Assembly: GCF_025751585.1 (NCBI RefSeq)
Contig: NZ_JAOWKX010000001.1
Span: 310,259 to 374,258, forward strand
Source of the DNA: Fluctibacter corallii
GTDB taxonomy: Bacteria; Pseudomonadota; Gammaproteobacteria; Enterobacterales; Alteromonadaceae
Length of the DNA: 64,000 nt
Reading direction: 5' to 3'
Translations under genes and position numbers: made by a program
Part shown: piece after piece, positions 10,417-19,299 of the stretch
Layout: every line of letters begins with the position of its first letter
How positions within the stretch are numbered: the first letter of the stretch is position 1
The notes under the pieces: model-generated
What the model saw: the letters and a program-made list of their open reading frames with translations, nothing else
Database searches by the model: none
Told to the model about the DNA's origin: nothing

Positions 10417-12255
10417 ATGGTGCAAAGCAAGCAGTCTCAGATAAAACTTCTCATAGCGAAAGGCAAAGAGCAAGGCTACTTAACATTTGCCGAAGTTAAC
10501 GATCACCTTCCTCAGGATATCGTTGACTCCGATCAGATTGAAGACATCATTCGTATGATTAACGACATGGGTATTCAGGTGTTTGAATCAGCACCTGATT
10601 CCGATGAATTGTTGATGGCAGAAACAACGGCAGATGAAGAAGTTGCAGAGGCTGCGGCCCAAGCTTTGGCTACCGTTGAGAGTGAAATCGGTCGTACAAC
10701 TGATCCTGTGCGCATGTACATGCGTGAAATGGGTACAGTAGAACTATTGACGCGAGAAGGCGAGATCGAAATTGCCAAGCGCATCGAAGAAGGGATTAAT
10801 CAGGTTCAGTGTAGTGTTGCTGAGTATCCTGAGGCAATCACATACCTACTTGATCAATGGGACTTGTATGAAGCAGAAGAAATTCGCCTGAGCGATATTA
10901 TTCTTGGCTTTGTTGATCCTAACGACGAGCAAGATCTTGCGCCTACTGCGACTCACATCGGTTCTGAATTGTCAGAAGAAGAACTGGAAGATGAAGACGA
11001 CGACGATAGCGATGATGACGATGATTCAGAAGACGATGACAACAGCATCGATCCTGAATTAGCACGCGAAAAGTTTGCAGAACTTCGCGTTCAGTACGAC
11101 AAAACTCGTGATGTTATCAATGCTAAAGGTCGCGCGCACAAAGACGCAAAAGCGCAAATTGAGCAGCTTAGTGAAGTCTTCAAAGAGTTCCGTTTAGTAC
11201 CTAAGCAATTTGATCGCATGGTGAAAAACATGCGTGAAATGATGGATAAAGTACGTGTTCAAGAGCGTATTGTCATGAAGCATTGTGTGATGCACGCGAA
11301 AATGCCGAAGAAAGAATTCATCAAAATTTTTGCAGGAAATGAAACCAGTTCTGACTGGTTAAACGCCGCTCTGACGTCTGGCGCAGCCTATGCGGCAGAA
11401 CTGAAAAACCATCAAGAAGATATTGAGCGTGCTATTTCGAAGATGAATCAGGTAGAAGAAGAAACTGGCCTGAACATTGAAGATATCAAAGACATCAACC
11501 GTCGTATGTCAATCGGTGAAGCGAAAGCGCGTCGAGCGAAAAAGGAAATGGTTGAAGCTAACCTGCGTCTTGTTATCTCAATCGCGAAGAAATACACCAA
11601 CCGTGGTCTTCAATTCTTGGATCTGATTCAAGAAGGGAATATTGGTCTAATGAAAGCGGTTGATAAGTTCGAATATCGTCGTGGTTACAAATTCTCGACA
11701 TACGCTACATGGTGGATTCGTCAGGCTATTACGCGTTCAATCGCAGATCAGGCAAGAACAATTCGTATTCCAGTGCATATGATTGAAACGATCAATAAAT
11801 TGAATCGTATTTCACGCCAAATGCTTCAAGAAATGGGCCGCGAGCCAACGCCTGAAGAATTGTCGGAGCGTATGCTAATGCCTGAAGACAAGATCCGCAA
11901 AGTATTGAAGATTGCAAAAGAGCCAATCTCAATGGAGACACCAATCGGTGATGATGAAGATTCACATCTTGGTGACTTTATTGAGGACAGCACGATTGTG
12001 CAGCCTCTTGATTCAGCGACCGGCGGTAGCTTGAAAAACGCAACACAAGAAGTCCTTGCGGGTCTAACCGCCCGTGAAGCGAAAGTATTGCGTATGCGTT
12101 TTGGTATCGATATGAACACTGACCACACGTTAGAAGAAGTGGGCAAACAGTTCGACGTAACCCGAGAGCGTATTCGTCAGATAGAGGCCAAAGCTTTGCG
12201 TAAACTTCGTCACCCGAGCCGCTCTGAGCAACTACGTAGCTTCTTGGACGAGTAA
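10417..12255 (+). CDS. rpoD: RNA polymerase sigma factor RpoD (sigma 70)
   Basis: 612 residues, the size of proteobacterial housekeeping sigma. Region 1.1 is at the N-terminus, region 1.2 near residue 98 ([11 protein letters not shown]). A non-conserved region follows with a very acidic run around residues 190-210. Regions 2.1-2.4 hold the -10 recognition segment ([15 protein letters not shown]), then regions 3 and 4.2 with the -35 helix-turn-helix ending [19 protein letters not shown]. It is followed by a strong terminator. It directs most transcription in growing cells. Confidence 0.98.
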   Translation: MVQSKQSQIKLLIAKGKEQGYLTFAEVNDHLPQDIVDSDQIEDIIRMINDMGIQVFESAPDSDELLMAETTADEEVAEAAAQALATVESEIGRTTDPVRMYMREMGTVELLTREGEIEIAKRIEEGINQVQCSVAEYPEAITYLLDQWDLYEAEEIRLSDIILGFVDPNDEQDLAPTATHIGSELSEEELEDEDDDDSDDDDDSEDDDNSIDPELAREKFAELRVQYDKTRDVINAKGRAHKDAKAQIEQLSEVFKEFRLVPKQFDRMVKNMREMMDKVRVQERIVMKHCVMHAKMPKKEFIKIFAGNETSSDWLNAALTSGAAYAAELKNHQEDIERAISKMNQVEEETGLNIEDIKDINRRMSIGEAKARRAKKEMVEANLRLVISIAKKYTNRGLQFLDLIQEGNIGLMKAVDKFEYRRGYKFSTYATWWIRQAITRSIADQARTIRIPVHMIETINKLNRISRQMLQEMGREPTPEELSERMLMPEDKIRKVLKIAKEPISMETPIGDDEDSHLGDFIEDSTIVQPLDSATGGSLKNATQEVLAGLTAREAKVLRMRFGIDMNTDHTLEEVGKQFDVTRERIRQIEAKALRKLRHPSRSEQLRSFLDE

Positions 12256-12283
12256 ACGTCTTGTATTCGATAGATTTTAAAAA

Positions 12284-12307
12284 AGCAGCCTGAGGCTGCT
12301 TTTTTTG
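12284..12307 (+). terminator. intrinsic terminator of rpoD
   Basis: AGCAGCC (12284-12290) pairs with GGCTGCT (12294-12300) around TGA, followed by an uninterrupted T run to 12306. The stem is preceded by an A run, so it might also work for minus-strand transcripts. Confidence 0.88.
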
Positions 12308-12427
12308 TGTGTCACAGTGTATCTCTTTGATCATGCGGCATCATTCCCGTCAACCATTGCTATTAATACGAAAATATTCGACTAAGCTGAATAGAAACGG
12401 AATTTAATGAGACAACAGGAGTATCTC

Positions 12428-12604
12428 GTGCGCGAAAGCAATAAAAAAAGTAGGAAATTCAAAATAGGTTTGAGTGCCGCTTTCGGCGTTAGCGTAGCTA
12501 TTGCCACAAAAAGCCTGGCCACCGGCATATCTGTTGGATTTATGTCGGGCCTAGTGTTGTTGCTATGGCACTATCTAGAGATTATCCGAACACGCAAAAA
12601 ATAG
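12428..12604 (+). CDS. small membrane protein, unknown
   Basis: 58 residues from a GTG at 12428. An in-frame ATG lies at 12407, but the AGGAG ribosome site falls between the two at 12416-12420, seven bases before the GTG, so the GTG is preferred. The product begins with a basic stretch (ESNKKSRKFK), then one long or two short hydrophobic helices (about residues 14-50), and ends RTRKK. It is alone between rpoD and the next minus-strand gene. I do not recognise the family. Confidence 0.45.
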   Translation: MRESNKKSRKFKIGLSAAFGVSVAIATKSLATGISVGFMSGLVLLLWHYLEIIRTRKK

Positions 12605-12824
12605 AAAGAGGCAGGTACACAAATTTGTTACAGGGCCTAATCAAGGCCTGACCAGACAAACAAAATCCTATTCACTCGTCTTTCGGCTCACCACTTATAG
12701 TTGGATTGTATTCATAACAAGAAATGGCTAAAAACGATAGCAGGTTTTGTGTAACCTTTATTCATTCTATCGTTAAATCGTATTTAGTTCGGCCACATGA
12801 GGCTAATGTGGCCGACAGATGGAT

Positions 12825-13529
12825 TTATTGAATCCCTATGTTTTTAAAGCCAAGCTCTTTATTGCTAGCTTCAAATCCTAGTTTAAGAATATGGCCGTAA
12901 TGCAGATCAACGCCATAAAAAACGACTTTCACTCTCGCTTCAACTCCTTGAGGTAAGTCTAGGTTTCGACCATAACGCTCAACTTTTTGGCCACCACGGT
13001 ACATGTCGTAATCATTGAATATTGCCCCATCTTTCATGACGAGTCGCCAGCTGTCAGCATCAACTCGGCGTTGGCCGCGGCGATTCTTCACTACAACATA
13101 ACAAGAAATAGTATCGGCTTCTCGTTGACACGCTCTGTGGGCGAACTCCACCCCCTTATGATACAAACTCCCATGTTGTGCGGTAACCCTTGGAAGCCCC
13201 TCAGTAAAGTCGGGGCTGTTATATTCCATACCAATCAAAAAGAAGGTAAAACACGAGGCGATGAATACGAGAGGAGAAGTAATAAAAAATGTTATTTTAT
13301 TTTTTAGATACGAGGACACCAAAATGGCAATAGCAAAAAAGAAAACCAGTGCCCCTATTAACACCAATACATATTCAGGTCGAATAACACCATACAAATA
13401 GGTAAGCGGATCAGGAAATACATACTGCACCACTGCCCACAACACGCCAAGTATTCCGACTACAAACGAAAGTATCACTTTCAATGCACTTGAGGATTTC
13501 ACCTCTTCAGCTACGACACTATTTTCCAT
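12825..13529 (-). CDS. membrane-anchored protein of unknown function
   Basis: 234 residues. Three hydrophobic helices lie at about residues 16-38, 53-73 and 80-101. A soluble C-terminal domain of about 130 residues follows, predicted mainly beta. That domain holds two cysteines (C133 and C142 approximately) that could form a disulphide if it is outside the membrane. It ends with a short hydrophilic tail. I do not recognise the family. The gene is single, with about 190 bp to the VOC gene upstream of it. Confidence 0.75.
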   Translation of the reverse strand: MENSVVAEEVKSSSALKVILSFVVGILGVLWAVVQYVFPDPLTYLYGVIRPEYVLVLIGALVFFFAIAILVSSYLKNKITFFITSPLVFIASCFTFFLIGMEYNSPDFTEGLPRVTAQHGSLYHKGVEFAHRACQREADTISCYVVVKNRRGQRRVDADSWRLVMKDGAIFNDYDMYRGGQKVERYGRNLDLPQGVEARVKVVFYGVDLHYGHILKLGFEASNKELGFKNIGIQ

Positions 13530-13716
13530 ATACAGCCTATTTTTATTATTAAGTGGGCTGCATTCTAGTCAAAAAACGAGGGTGCTTCGAGCATTTTTTT
13601 ACTCCATTGTAAGCCTACCAGTTCTGTTACCCAAAATACCGTCGTGGCGTATTACGTCATGAATGGCGTTGCGCTTGCAACGGGACTCTACTAAACCCGA
13701 TGCTAACTCGCCTCAT

Positions 13717-14094
13717 TTAGGTTCGCCTAACTCGCCAAGGCGGGTTAACACGATTATCGCCCGCCCAATACAGTTTAATTAGATTACCTGCGGGATCTCT
13801 GACTATCGCCTCACGCCACAAGTAAGGCTGATGGTGAGGGAGTTGTTCAAATTCAATGCCTTTTTGTTGCAACCTGTTACATAGCATATCTAATGCTTCA
13901 TGTTCAAAATACACGACGGTTGGATTCGGGGTGCGCTGATCTGTCAGGCTCAATGAGAATGTTGCACCACCGTCTTCACAATAAAATCGAACATAATGGT
14001 CAGTATCAACAATTAGCTCAAAGCCGAGAGTGACATAAAATGCTTTAGACGCTGCCATATCTGTAGCCGGTATGGTCACTTGGTTCATGTTCAT
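13717..14094 (-). CDS. VOC family (glyoxalase/bleomycin-resistance fold) protein
   Basis: 125 residues, one vicinal-oxygen-chelate unit. The usual pattern is present: an N-terminal strand with PATDMAASKAFYVTLGFE, a middle strand with YFEHEALDMLCNRL, and the C-terminal REAIVRDPAGNLIKLYW. Members are metal-dependent lyases or dioxygenases, or drug-binding proteins. The usual first metal histidine near the N-terminus is replaced (NQVTIPATD), so the metal site may be altered or absent. Substrate is unknown. Confidence 0.88.
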   Translation of the reverse strand: MNMNQVTIPATDMAASKAFYVTLGFELIVDTDHYVRFYCEDGGATFSLSLTDQRTPNPTVVYFEHEALDMLCNRLQQKGIEFEQLPHHQPYLWREAIVRDPAGNLIKLYWAGDNRVNPPWRVRRT

Positions 14095-14358
14095 AGGGTT
14101 ACTCCTTGTTTTACGACTCTTTAGGTCATGCAGTAGTTATCACACATCCACTCAGCAAAGTCTTATTGGAAAGAACGAACAGGGTAATCGTAAATTTTCA
14201 TTGTCTTCTTTACTGCTCGTCGACTATTTTTGAAGCTATGCGGTTGAAATTAAAACAAACGCCATCAGATGTATGAATAACAGGGTTGTTTTTCGCAACC
14301 TGAATTTATAGCAATTTGAGATACCTTGGATTGTTTTTGCAAACGAAAGGAGAGCAAT

Positions 14359-14829
14359 GTGACAGAGATCGATATTGGAATTAACAAAGCAAATCGTGAA
14401 AAAATCGCGGAGGGCCTCACCAAGCTTCTGGCAGACTCATACACCCTATATTTGCAAACCCACAATTTCCACTGGAACGTAACTGGCCCGCAGTTTCGCG
14501 AGCTACACCTTATGTTTGAAGAGCATTATACAGAACTGGCAACGGCAGTAGACGACATTGCTGAACGTATTCGTACGCTCGACTTTCCGGCTCCTGGCAC
14601 GTACAAGGAGTTCGTTCGATTAAGCTCGATAGAAGAAGTTGACGGTGTGCCAGAAGCGTCCGACATGGTACGAATTCTGACAAAGTCTCACGAGCAAGTG
14701 GTTAAAACGGCACGTGAAGTATTGGCACTGGCACAAGATGCAGATGATGAATCATCGGCTGCTTTGGTGGGCGACAGAATGAGTATTCACGAAAAAACCG
14801 CGTGGATGCTGCGAGCAATGAGTAAATAG
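14359..14829 (+). CDS. dps: Dps family DNA-binding ferritin-like protein
   Basis: 156 residues from the GTG at 14359, chosen because AAAGGAGAG precedes it at 14346-14354. A TTG 33 bp upstream has no such site. Dps forms a 12-subunit shell that oxidises and stores iron with peroxide and protects DNA. The inter-subunit ferroxidase residues are visible as H38 (HNFHWNV), D65 and E69, with normal spacing. The GTG overlaps an out-of-frame ATG-TGA. A small hairpin with a T-rich loop lies at 14281-14302 upstream. Confidence 0.95.
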   Translation: MTEIDIGINKANREKIAEGLTKLLADSYTLYLQTHNFHWNVTGPQFRELHLMFEEHYTELATAVDDIAERIRTLDFPAPGTYKEFVRLSSIEEVDGVPEASDMVRILTKSHEQVVKTAREVLALAQDADDESSAALVGDRMSIHEKTAWMLRAMSK

Positions 14830-14879
14830 TATCGCTCGCGCTTCGTATTCACTTAAAATGCGAATATGAATCGCAATGC

Positions 14880-14915
14880 AAAGGGGCAGACCGTAATGTC
14901 GCGTTCTGCCCTTTT
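14880..14915 (+). terminator. intrinsic terminator of dps
   Basis: AAAGGGGCAGA (14880-14890) pairs with TCTGCCCTTTT (14905-14915), with one G-U pair and a 14-base loop. It lies 50 bp after the dps stop and before the convergent next gene. Confidence 0.7.
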
Positions 14916-14928
14916 CAATTCTACTCGG

Positions 14929-16398
14929 TTAAATCGTCGTACAGAGTTTTCGATTCCACAGATTCTGGTTATTGCGAAACGAAAAATAGTCGTATGGTTG
15001 CCAGCACCGAGGAATCAATTCTGCCGCTCCACGCTGCTCAAAGTCATGGTAAAGCTTACTGAGTATTTCCTTAAGACGTTCAGGGCTGACACGCTGTAAT
15101 TTTTTACGCGTATTGGGAAAATACAAATTTCGCTCAACAGAAATACGGGCATCGTTGCCAAACGCAATGTATTCTAAATTTCGCGTCACAAGACGGCATT
15201 GCGGGACTTTGGGGTTTTGCGGATTTAGCCCAGTTACAATTGCATATTCATAACGATCTAAATCTCTATCCTGATCATCTTTTGGTATGTACGCAATACC
15301 GTAACCTTGAGGGAAATACCCCACAATTTCCACCAGCTTTTCAGCTGCCGCAACATCAACGGCACCTTTTTTTGCAACTTGCTCAAGCAATAATGCAGCT
15401 TTTGGAAGCTCTCTGACGTCGTAGCCGGCTTTCGTTGATAAAATCACCGAGGTGTATATTTGAGGTACCTTAATAAGATTGCCAAGACCTTGTTTTGGCT
15501 TTATCGCATCGTTTAACATGGTGCGAATAAACACCAGCTTGGCTTTTTCTCTTTCTTTAAAGGCTTTACGTTCGGTTTTGTCATCGCCACGATAAGGCAG
15601 CGCGCCCAACCCATGACTCATGTAATCAAGAGAGTGCTTATGGTTGAGCTTCAACATTTGGATACGATCATCGCCTTCGAGTAACCGAAATTCGTCTAGA
15701 TCGCCCTTCGGCCCTTTTAACAGCTTCACAGCATCTAAATGCAGCATCCCCACATCCTGATAAATTGACGCCATCATAACTGGGATGACCACTTCTCTTT
15801 GAAACTCGGTTAAATCATCCTCAGGGTTTTCAGGATATCGTCTATCGGCTTCGTAATGCTGCAAAATATACTTGTTAGTTATCATGCCTGCGGTAAGCAA
15901 TTTATCAAGCAAGCGAACAGCCAATACCGCTTTATACATCGGTTTAAAGCGTTGATGCGCTACTTGTAAACGTGGACCATCACCTGGCGATAACAGCAAA
16001 ATTGTGCCTAATAATTTCGCTGAATTTTGAGCCGTTTCAGCGCCATTTGTGCCCTCTGAAAGCCGTATAAGACGGGTACAAATGTCGATGCACTTGTCTA
16101 AGCGTTTGACACGGTCGTTTTCAATCGACTGTTTCAAGCTGGCTAATTTTGCTTCAGCCGCCTCAAGCTGTTGTTTAGCCGCTTTAGACTTTGTCCAACT
16201 GGCGGTTTCCACTTCCTTTTTTGCTTCGTCAACCTTCGCGACTTGAAGTGCAACTCGTGCTTTGTCATCGTCTTGAATGCCAAAAAAAATAGACGCTTGT
16301 TCATACAGGGAATCCTTTACCTGTGTATCTGAGTAGATAAGGTTTTTAATATCGATCACACTTTGTGTAAAGGTCGATGCTCCTGCAGGTCCAAACAT
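14929..16398 (-). CDS. HD-GYP-like protein lacking the HD metal motif
   Basis: 489 residues from the ATG at 16398 (MFGPAG). An open frame continues 47 codons upstream, but that part is hydrophobic, low in quality and has no ribosome site. Residues about 45-110 form a charged, likely coiled-coil segment. The middle and end keep the order of an HD-GYP phosphodiesterase: a helix ending YQDVGMLHLD where HDIGKL is expected, then KHSLDYM, then VEIVGYFPQGYGIAY resembling the domain end. The catalytic His-Asp pair is replaced, so it is unlikely to cleave cyclic-di-GMP. The family call is my inference. It is divergent from a TetR gene. Confidence 0.7.
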   Translation of the reverse strand: MFGPAGASTFTQSVIDIKNLIYSDTQVKDSLYEQASIFFGIQDDDKARVALQVAKVDEAKKEVETASWTKSKAAKQQLEAAEAKLASLKQSIENDRVKRLDKCIDICTRLIRLSEGTNGAETAQNSAKLLGTILLLSPGDGPRLQVAHQRFKPMYKAVLAVRLLDKLLTAGMITNKYILQHYEADRRYPENPEDDLTEFQREVVIPVMMASIYQDVGMLHLDAVKLLKGPKGDLDEFRLLEGDDRIQMLKLNHKHSLDYMSHGLGALPYRGDDKTERKAFKEREKAKLVFIRTMLNDAIKPKQGLGNLIKVPQIYTSVILSTKAGYDVRELPKAALLLEQVAKKGAVDVAAAEKLVEIVGYFPQGYGIAYIPKDDQDRDLDRYEYAIVTGLNPQNPKVPQCRLVTRNLEYIAFGNDARISVERNLYFPNTRKKLQRVSPERLKEILSKLYHDFEQRGAAELIPRCWQPYDYFSFRNNQNLWNRKLCTTI

Positions 16399-16760
16399 AA
16401 CTGCTAATTTTTCTCCATATAAACAAATATTTAAGGAAAGATAACGACGCTCGCCTACGCTCAAAGAATAGTATATTAAGTGACGAATTAAGTGTAGCGT
16501 AGTCACCAAGCAAATGAAATTAATGCAAAAAATAACCAAATGTTACCCTTTAAAAACCCGTGTTTAGGTATGTTTTTTCCCTAATAGGTAGTATTTGCTT
16601 GATCTTTACATCCCTTTTGAGGGTAAAATAAAGTAACACATACGAAATGTTTTAACGTTTTTCACACCAACCACGACGACCTTCTCTCAGATGATGTTCG
16701 GTGAACCCATTGCGAGACGGTACATTAAAACAATAACAAACATTCAGTAAGTGTGATTTT

Positions 16761-17387
16761 ATGATCGGCCAAAAGACTATTATTGAGCCCAAACAAGCAA
16801 GGAGTAAGCGCACGCAACAAAAGCTCCTTGACGCATTGCATAGTTGTTTGGAAGAGAAGTTTTTCGAGAATATCAGTATTCAAGAAATTGCTCAGCGTGC
16901 AGACGTCTCCGTCGGTTCTTACTATCGACGGTTTAGGAATAAAGAGTCTTTGCTGCCCATGTTATATGACGATTTCAGCAATGACCTTGAGGCATGGATC
17001 GCTTCATTAGAAGTTAAACACTATGGCAATCTTCACGATGCTATTTATTCAGTGAATAAGGAAATTTGGGCATTTTTAGACAGTAAACGCAGCGTACTGC
17101 GAACACTGCATATTAATGCTCGTATCTATCCTGATTTTGTTGATAATGGGCGTTTACAACGCCGCCGTGAAGAGTACGAACGAATTGCTCAGGTTATATT
17201 GCGCTATCGCGATGAAATGACCACAACATCCGCTAAATCAGCGGTTTCTATGGTGATTCATACGTGCGTAAATGGCATTTTAGATAAAGTGCTATACCCT
17301 GATTTAACCCCTGCAATTGCGTCAGGACATAGCATAGAAGAATACGTGCAAACGCTATCTGAAATGCAATACAAATACCTGACCTAG
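16761..17387 (+). CDS. TetR/AcrR family transcriptional regulator
   Basis: 208 residues. The N-terminal helix-turn-helix is clear at about residues 17-62 (ISIQEIAQRADVSVGSYYRRF, then KESLL). The C-terminal ligand domain is not recognisable. The start ATG at 16761 has only a weak upstream site. Divergent orientation to the HD-GYP-like gene, with a 362-bp gap, makes that gene and itself the natural targets, but no clear palindromic operator could be picked out. The ligand is unknown. Confidence 0.93.
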   Translation: MIGQKTIIEPKQARSKRTQQKLLDALHSCLEEKFFENISIQEIAQRADVSVGSYYRRFRNKESLLPMLYDDFSNDLEAWIASLEVKHYGNLHDAIYSVNKEIWAFLDSKRSVLRTLHINARIYPDFVDNGRLQRRREEYERIAQVILRYRDEMTTTSAKSAVSMVIHTCVNGILDKVLYPDLTPAIASGHSIEEYVQTLSEMQYKYLT

Positions 17388-17404
17388 GTATTCAAGTCAG
17401 TTCC

Positions 17405-17435
17405 GCATTACCTTATACACATTATAAGGTAATGC
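17405..17435 (+). terminator. hairpin after the TetR gene
   Basis: GCATTACCTTAT (17405-17416) and ATAAGGTAATGC (17424-17435) pair over 12 bases with a 7-base loop, 18 bp after the stop codon. A strong T run is missing. It is probably the tetR transcript end. Confidence 0.55.
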
Positions 17436-17609
17436 GCCTTATCGCTTATTATTCAGCTGTATATTGCTCACACAGCCATCATACTCGTCTAAATTATCCA
17501 TTCTTTGATCTAGTTCAATAAAATTGTCACAAACAAGGTTTATTTTATCAGCCAATTCGTATTCGTCCTTTTCACTTCATTTTGGGGGCGTATTCAACAC
17601 GAATTTTTC

Positions 17610-17634
17610 GGGGTGACACTGTCACCCCTTTTTT
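17610..17634 (+). terminator. strong intrinsic terminator, upstream transcript unknown
   Basis: GGGGTGAC (17610-17617) and GTCACCCC (17621-17628) pair around ACT and are followed by six T residues. It works on the plus strand. It lies 220 bp after tetR, which already has its own hairpin, and 84 bp before the MoeB-like gene. The transcript it ends is therefore not obvious. The rest of the 17388-17718 gap holds no gene I can support. Confidence 0.85.
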
Positions 17635-17718
17635 AGGCCATTTGCATGCCTAATCACCTTTCATAACGCCCAGAATCTCTGCATACTAGCGTTAAACCTA
17701 TATTCAAATCAGATTCTT

Positions 17719-18489
17719 ATGAGCAACGAAATCACACAAAAGCAAGCCTTGCGGTACAACCGTCAAATTGTATTACCCCAAGTGGATCTCGCTGGGCAAG
17801 AAGCCATATTAAATGCACATGTGGGTATTGTTGGATTAGGTGGATTGGGTTGTGCGTGCGCGCAAGTACTGGCAGCGAGTGGCATAGGTACATTGACTCT
17901 TATTGATGATGACCATGTTGAAATCACTAATATCTCTCGTCAAGTGCTGCATCTAGAAGCAGACGTAGGCAAAGCCAAAGTACAATCTGCGGCAGAAAAA
18001 CTGGTGCAAATCAATCACGACATCTCACTGAAACAGTATGAATCTCGACTTGAAAACAGCAACATTGAGCAATGCCTCAAAGGGTGCGATATCATCATTG
18101 ATTGCAGCGATAACATGGCAACACGCCAATTAATAAATACCTATTGTGTTAGGCAACAGCGGCCCCTTATCGTCGGTGCAGCCATTCGTTTTGAAGGACA
18201 AATTAGTAGTTTTTTGCCCGATGCAAAATCTCCTTGCTATCATTGTATGACACACAATATTGACGCACAGATGTTATCTTGCACCGAAACGGGCGTGCTG
18301 TCTCCTCTAGTGGCCATTATTGGCGCGATGCAAGCACACGAGGCACTCCGCATGCTGGCAAATATTGGTCAGGCGCTCAATGGGAGGTTGCTCTGCTTCG
18401 ACGGGTTATATATGGAATGGCGGGAGATGCACATCGCGCCATTAAAAGGCTGCCCGGTTTGCCAGCTCAAACAAGCAGACTCGCGCTAA
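17719..18489 (+). CDS. MoeB/ThiF/HesA-type adenylyltransferase
   Basis: 256 residues. This E1-like family adenylates the C-terminal glycine of a small ubiquitin-fold sulfur carrier such as MoaD or ThiS. The ATP-binding GLGGLG is at residues 39-44, with downstream D63-D65 and N71/R74/Q75. A cysteine in SCTETGVLSP is in the position of the transfer cysteine. Two CxxC pairs, PCYHC and CPVC, form the structural zinc site. No moaD, moaE or thiS lies nearby, so molybdopterin and thiamine pathways cannot be distinguished. Confidence 0.92.
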   Translation: MSNEITQKQALRYNRQIVLPQVDLAGQEAILNAHVGIVGLGGLGCACAQVLAASGIGTLTLIDDDHVEITNISRQVLHLEADVGKAKVQSAAEKLVQINHDISLKQYESRLENSNIEQCLKGCDIIIDCSDNMATRQLINTYCVRQQRPLIVGAAIRFEGQISSFLPDAKSPCYHCMTHNIDAQMLSCTETGVLSPLVAIIGAMQAHEALRMLANIGQALNGRLLCFDGLYMEWREMHIAPLKGCPVCQLKQADSR

Positions 18490-18507
18490 TTTACAATAGG
18501 TTAGAAT

Positions 18508-18936
18508 ATGATTAAGTTCCCTGCTCACGGGCATGTGGATTTTACCGTGTCTCCTCCACTGTTAATTATTGACGTAACAGGCCCTATCAACCAAGAGGGG
18601 GCTCTGATTTATATTGAAAACGTCGCGCACTATCGAGCCCAATTATCGAGCGGCCCTTGGGCAAGCTTGGTGTATGCAAAACATTTCGAGCTAATGTCAG
18701 CAGATACCCGAGAAATTATGATTGGCGCCATCCACAAAGCAAAACAAGTAGGGCTGGTTGCAACAGCAGTGATATTTAACGATGAACGCGTTTCACATGC
18801 GGCAAAGGCATTTTGGGCAACTATTTACAATAAAACAGATTTACGCCATGCCTTTTTTGAAAACGAGACGGAAGCAAAAACGTGGCTGATTGCGCAGGTG
18901 AACCACTCTCTCACCTGCGTTAATGCCCGTGAATAA
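18508..18936 (+). CDS. STAS-like domain protein, unknown role
   Basis: 142 residues, no signal peptide. It looks like an alpha/beta SpoIIAA/STAS-type fold: strands LLIIDVTG and SLVYAKH, and a helix rich in alanine. It shares a layout and many aligned residues with the protein at 34577-35038, such as HG near the start, PW in the middle, an AxxxGxV segment and a final FxxExxAxxWL. It lies 18 bp after the MoeB-like gene and may be co-transcribed. Function is unknown. Confidence 0.78.
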   Translation: MIKFPAHGHVDFTVSPPLLIIDVTGPINQEGALIYIENVAHYRAQLSSGPWASLVYAKHFELMSADTREIMIGAIHKAKQVGLVATAVIFNDERVSHAAKAFWATIYNKTDLRHAFFENETEAKTWLIAQVNHSLTCVNARE

Positions 18937-18938
18937 AT

Positions 18939-19130
18939 TTAATAATAGGTAGGGCAATCTGTGTGCAACTGCGGATCTTCATGTAACTCATTACAATTCG
19001 CCGTAAAATGGCGGTCGTCTGAGCAACGCTTTACCTGCACTGTATTCTGAAATGTATTGACATCAATAACTTCTACCGCATCCTGATGGTATTCCACCAC
19101 CATTCCCGGTTTTAAATGTGACTTGTCCAT
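18939..19130 (-). CDS. small conserved-looking protein, unknown
   Basis: 63 residues. It is soluble and looks like a small beta-barrel of SH3/KOW type: LKPGMVVEYHQDAVEVIDV, then a strand TVQVKRC. Three cysteines are spread along the chain. GAGG lies nine bases before the ATG. The stop is 2 bp from the convergent STAS-like gene. I do not recognise a named family. Confidence 0.6.
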   Translation of the reverse strand: MDKSHLKPGMVVEYHQDAVEVIDVNTFQNTVQVKRCSDDRHFTANCNELHEDPQLHTDCPTYY

Positions 19131-19241
19131 AGCGCGAACCTCATGTTAAGCCCGCCTAACAATATGCCCGCCCTTTGATATAACTGCCAATGCTTTGTTT
19201 GCCTAAATGCGCGCATTTATAGAACCCAAAAGAATATAAAT

Positions 19242-19263
19242 AAACCAAATGTAAATTTGGTTT
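19242..19263 (-). terminator. hairpin after the AstE/AspA-type gene
   Basis: AAACCAAAT (19242-19250) pairs with ATTTGGTTT (19255-19263) around a 4-base loop. On the minus strand ATTTATATTC follows. It is AT-rich and only moderately stable, located 36 bp beyond the stop of the hydrolase. Confidence 0.45.
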
Positions 19264-19299
19264 TATTCCTAAGATAGACATTAAACACTGACACACAAG

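Noticed and set aside
10575..10784. Minus-strand frames across rpoD
   Set aside because: All are shadows of the rpoD reading frame.
16399..16539. 47-codon N-terminal extension of the HD-GYP-like protein
   Set aside because: It is hydrophobic without a proper signal peptide and lacks a ribosome site; MFGPAG at 16398 is a more natural start.
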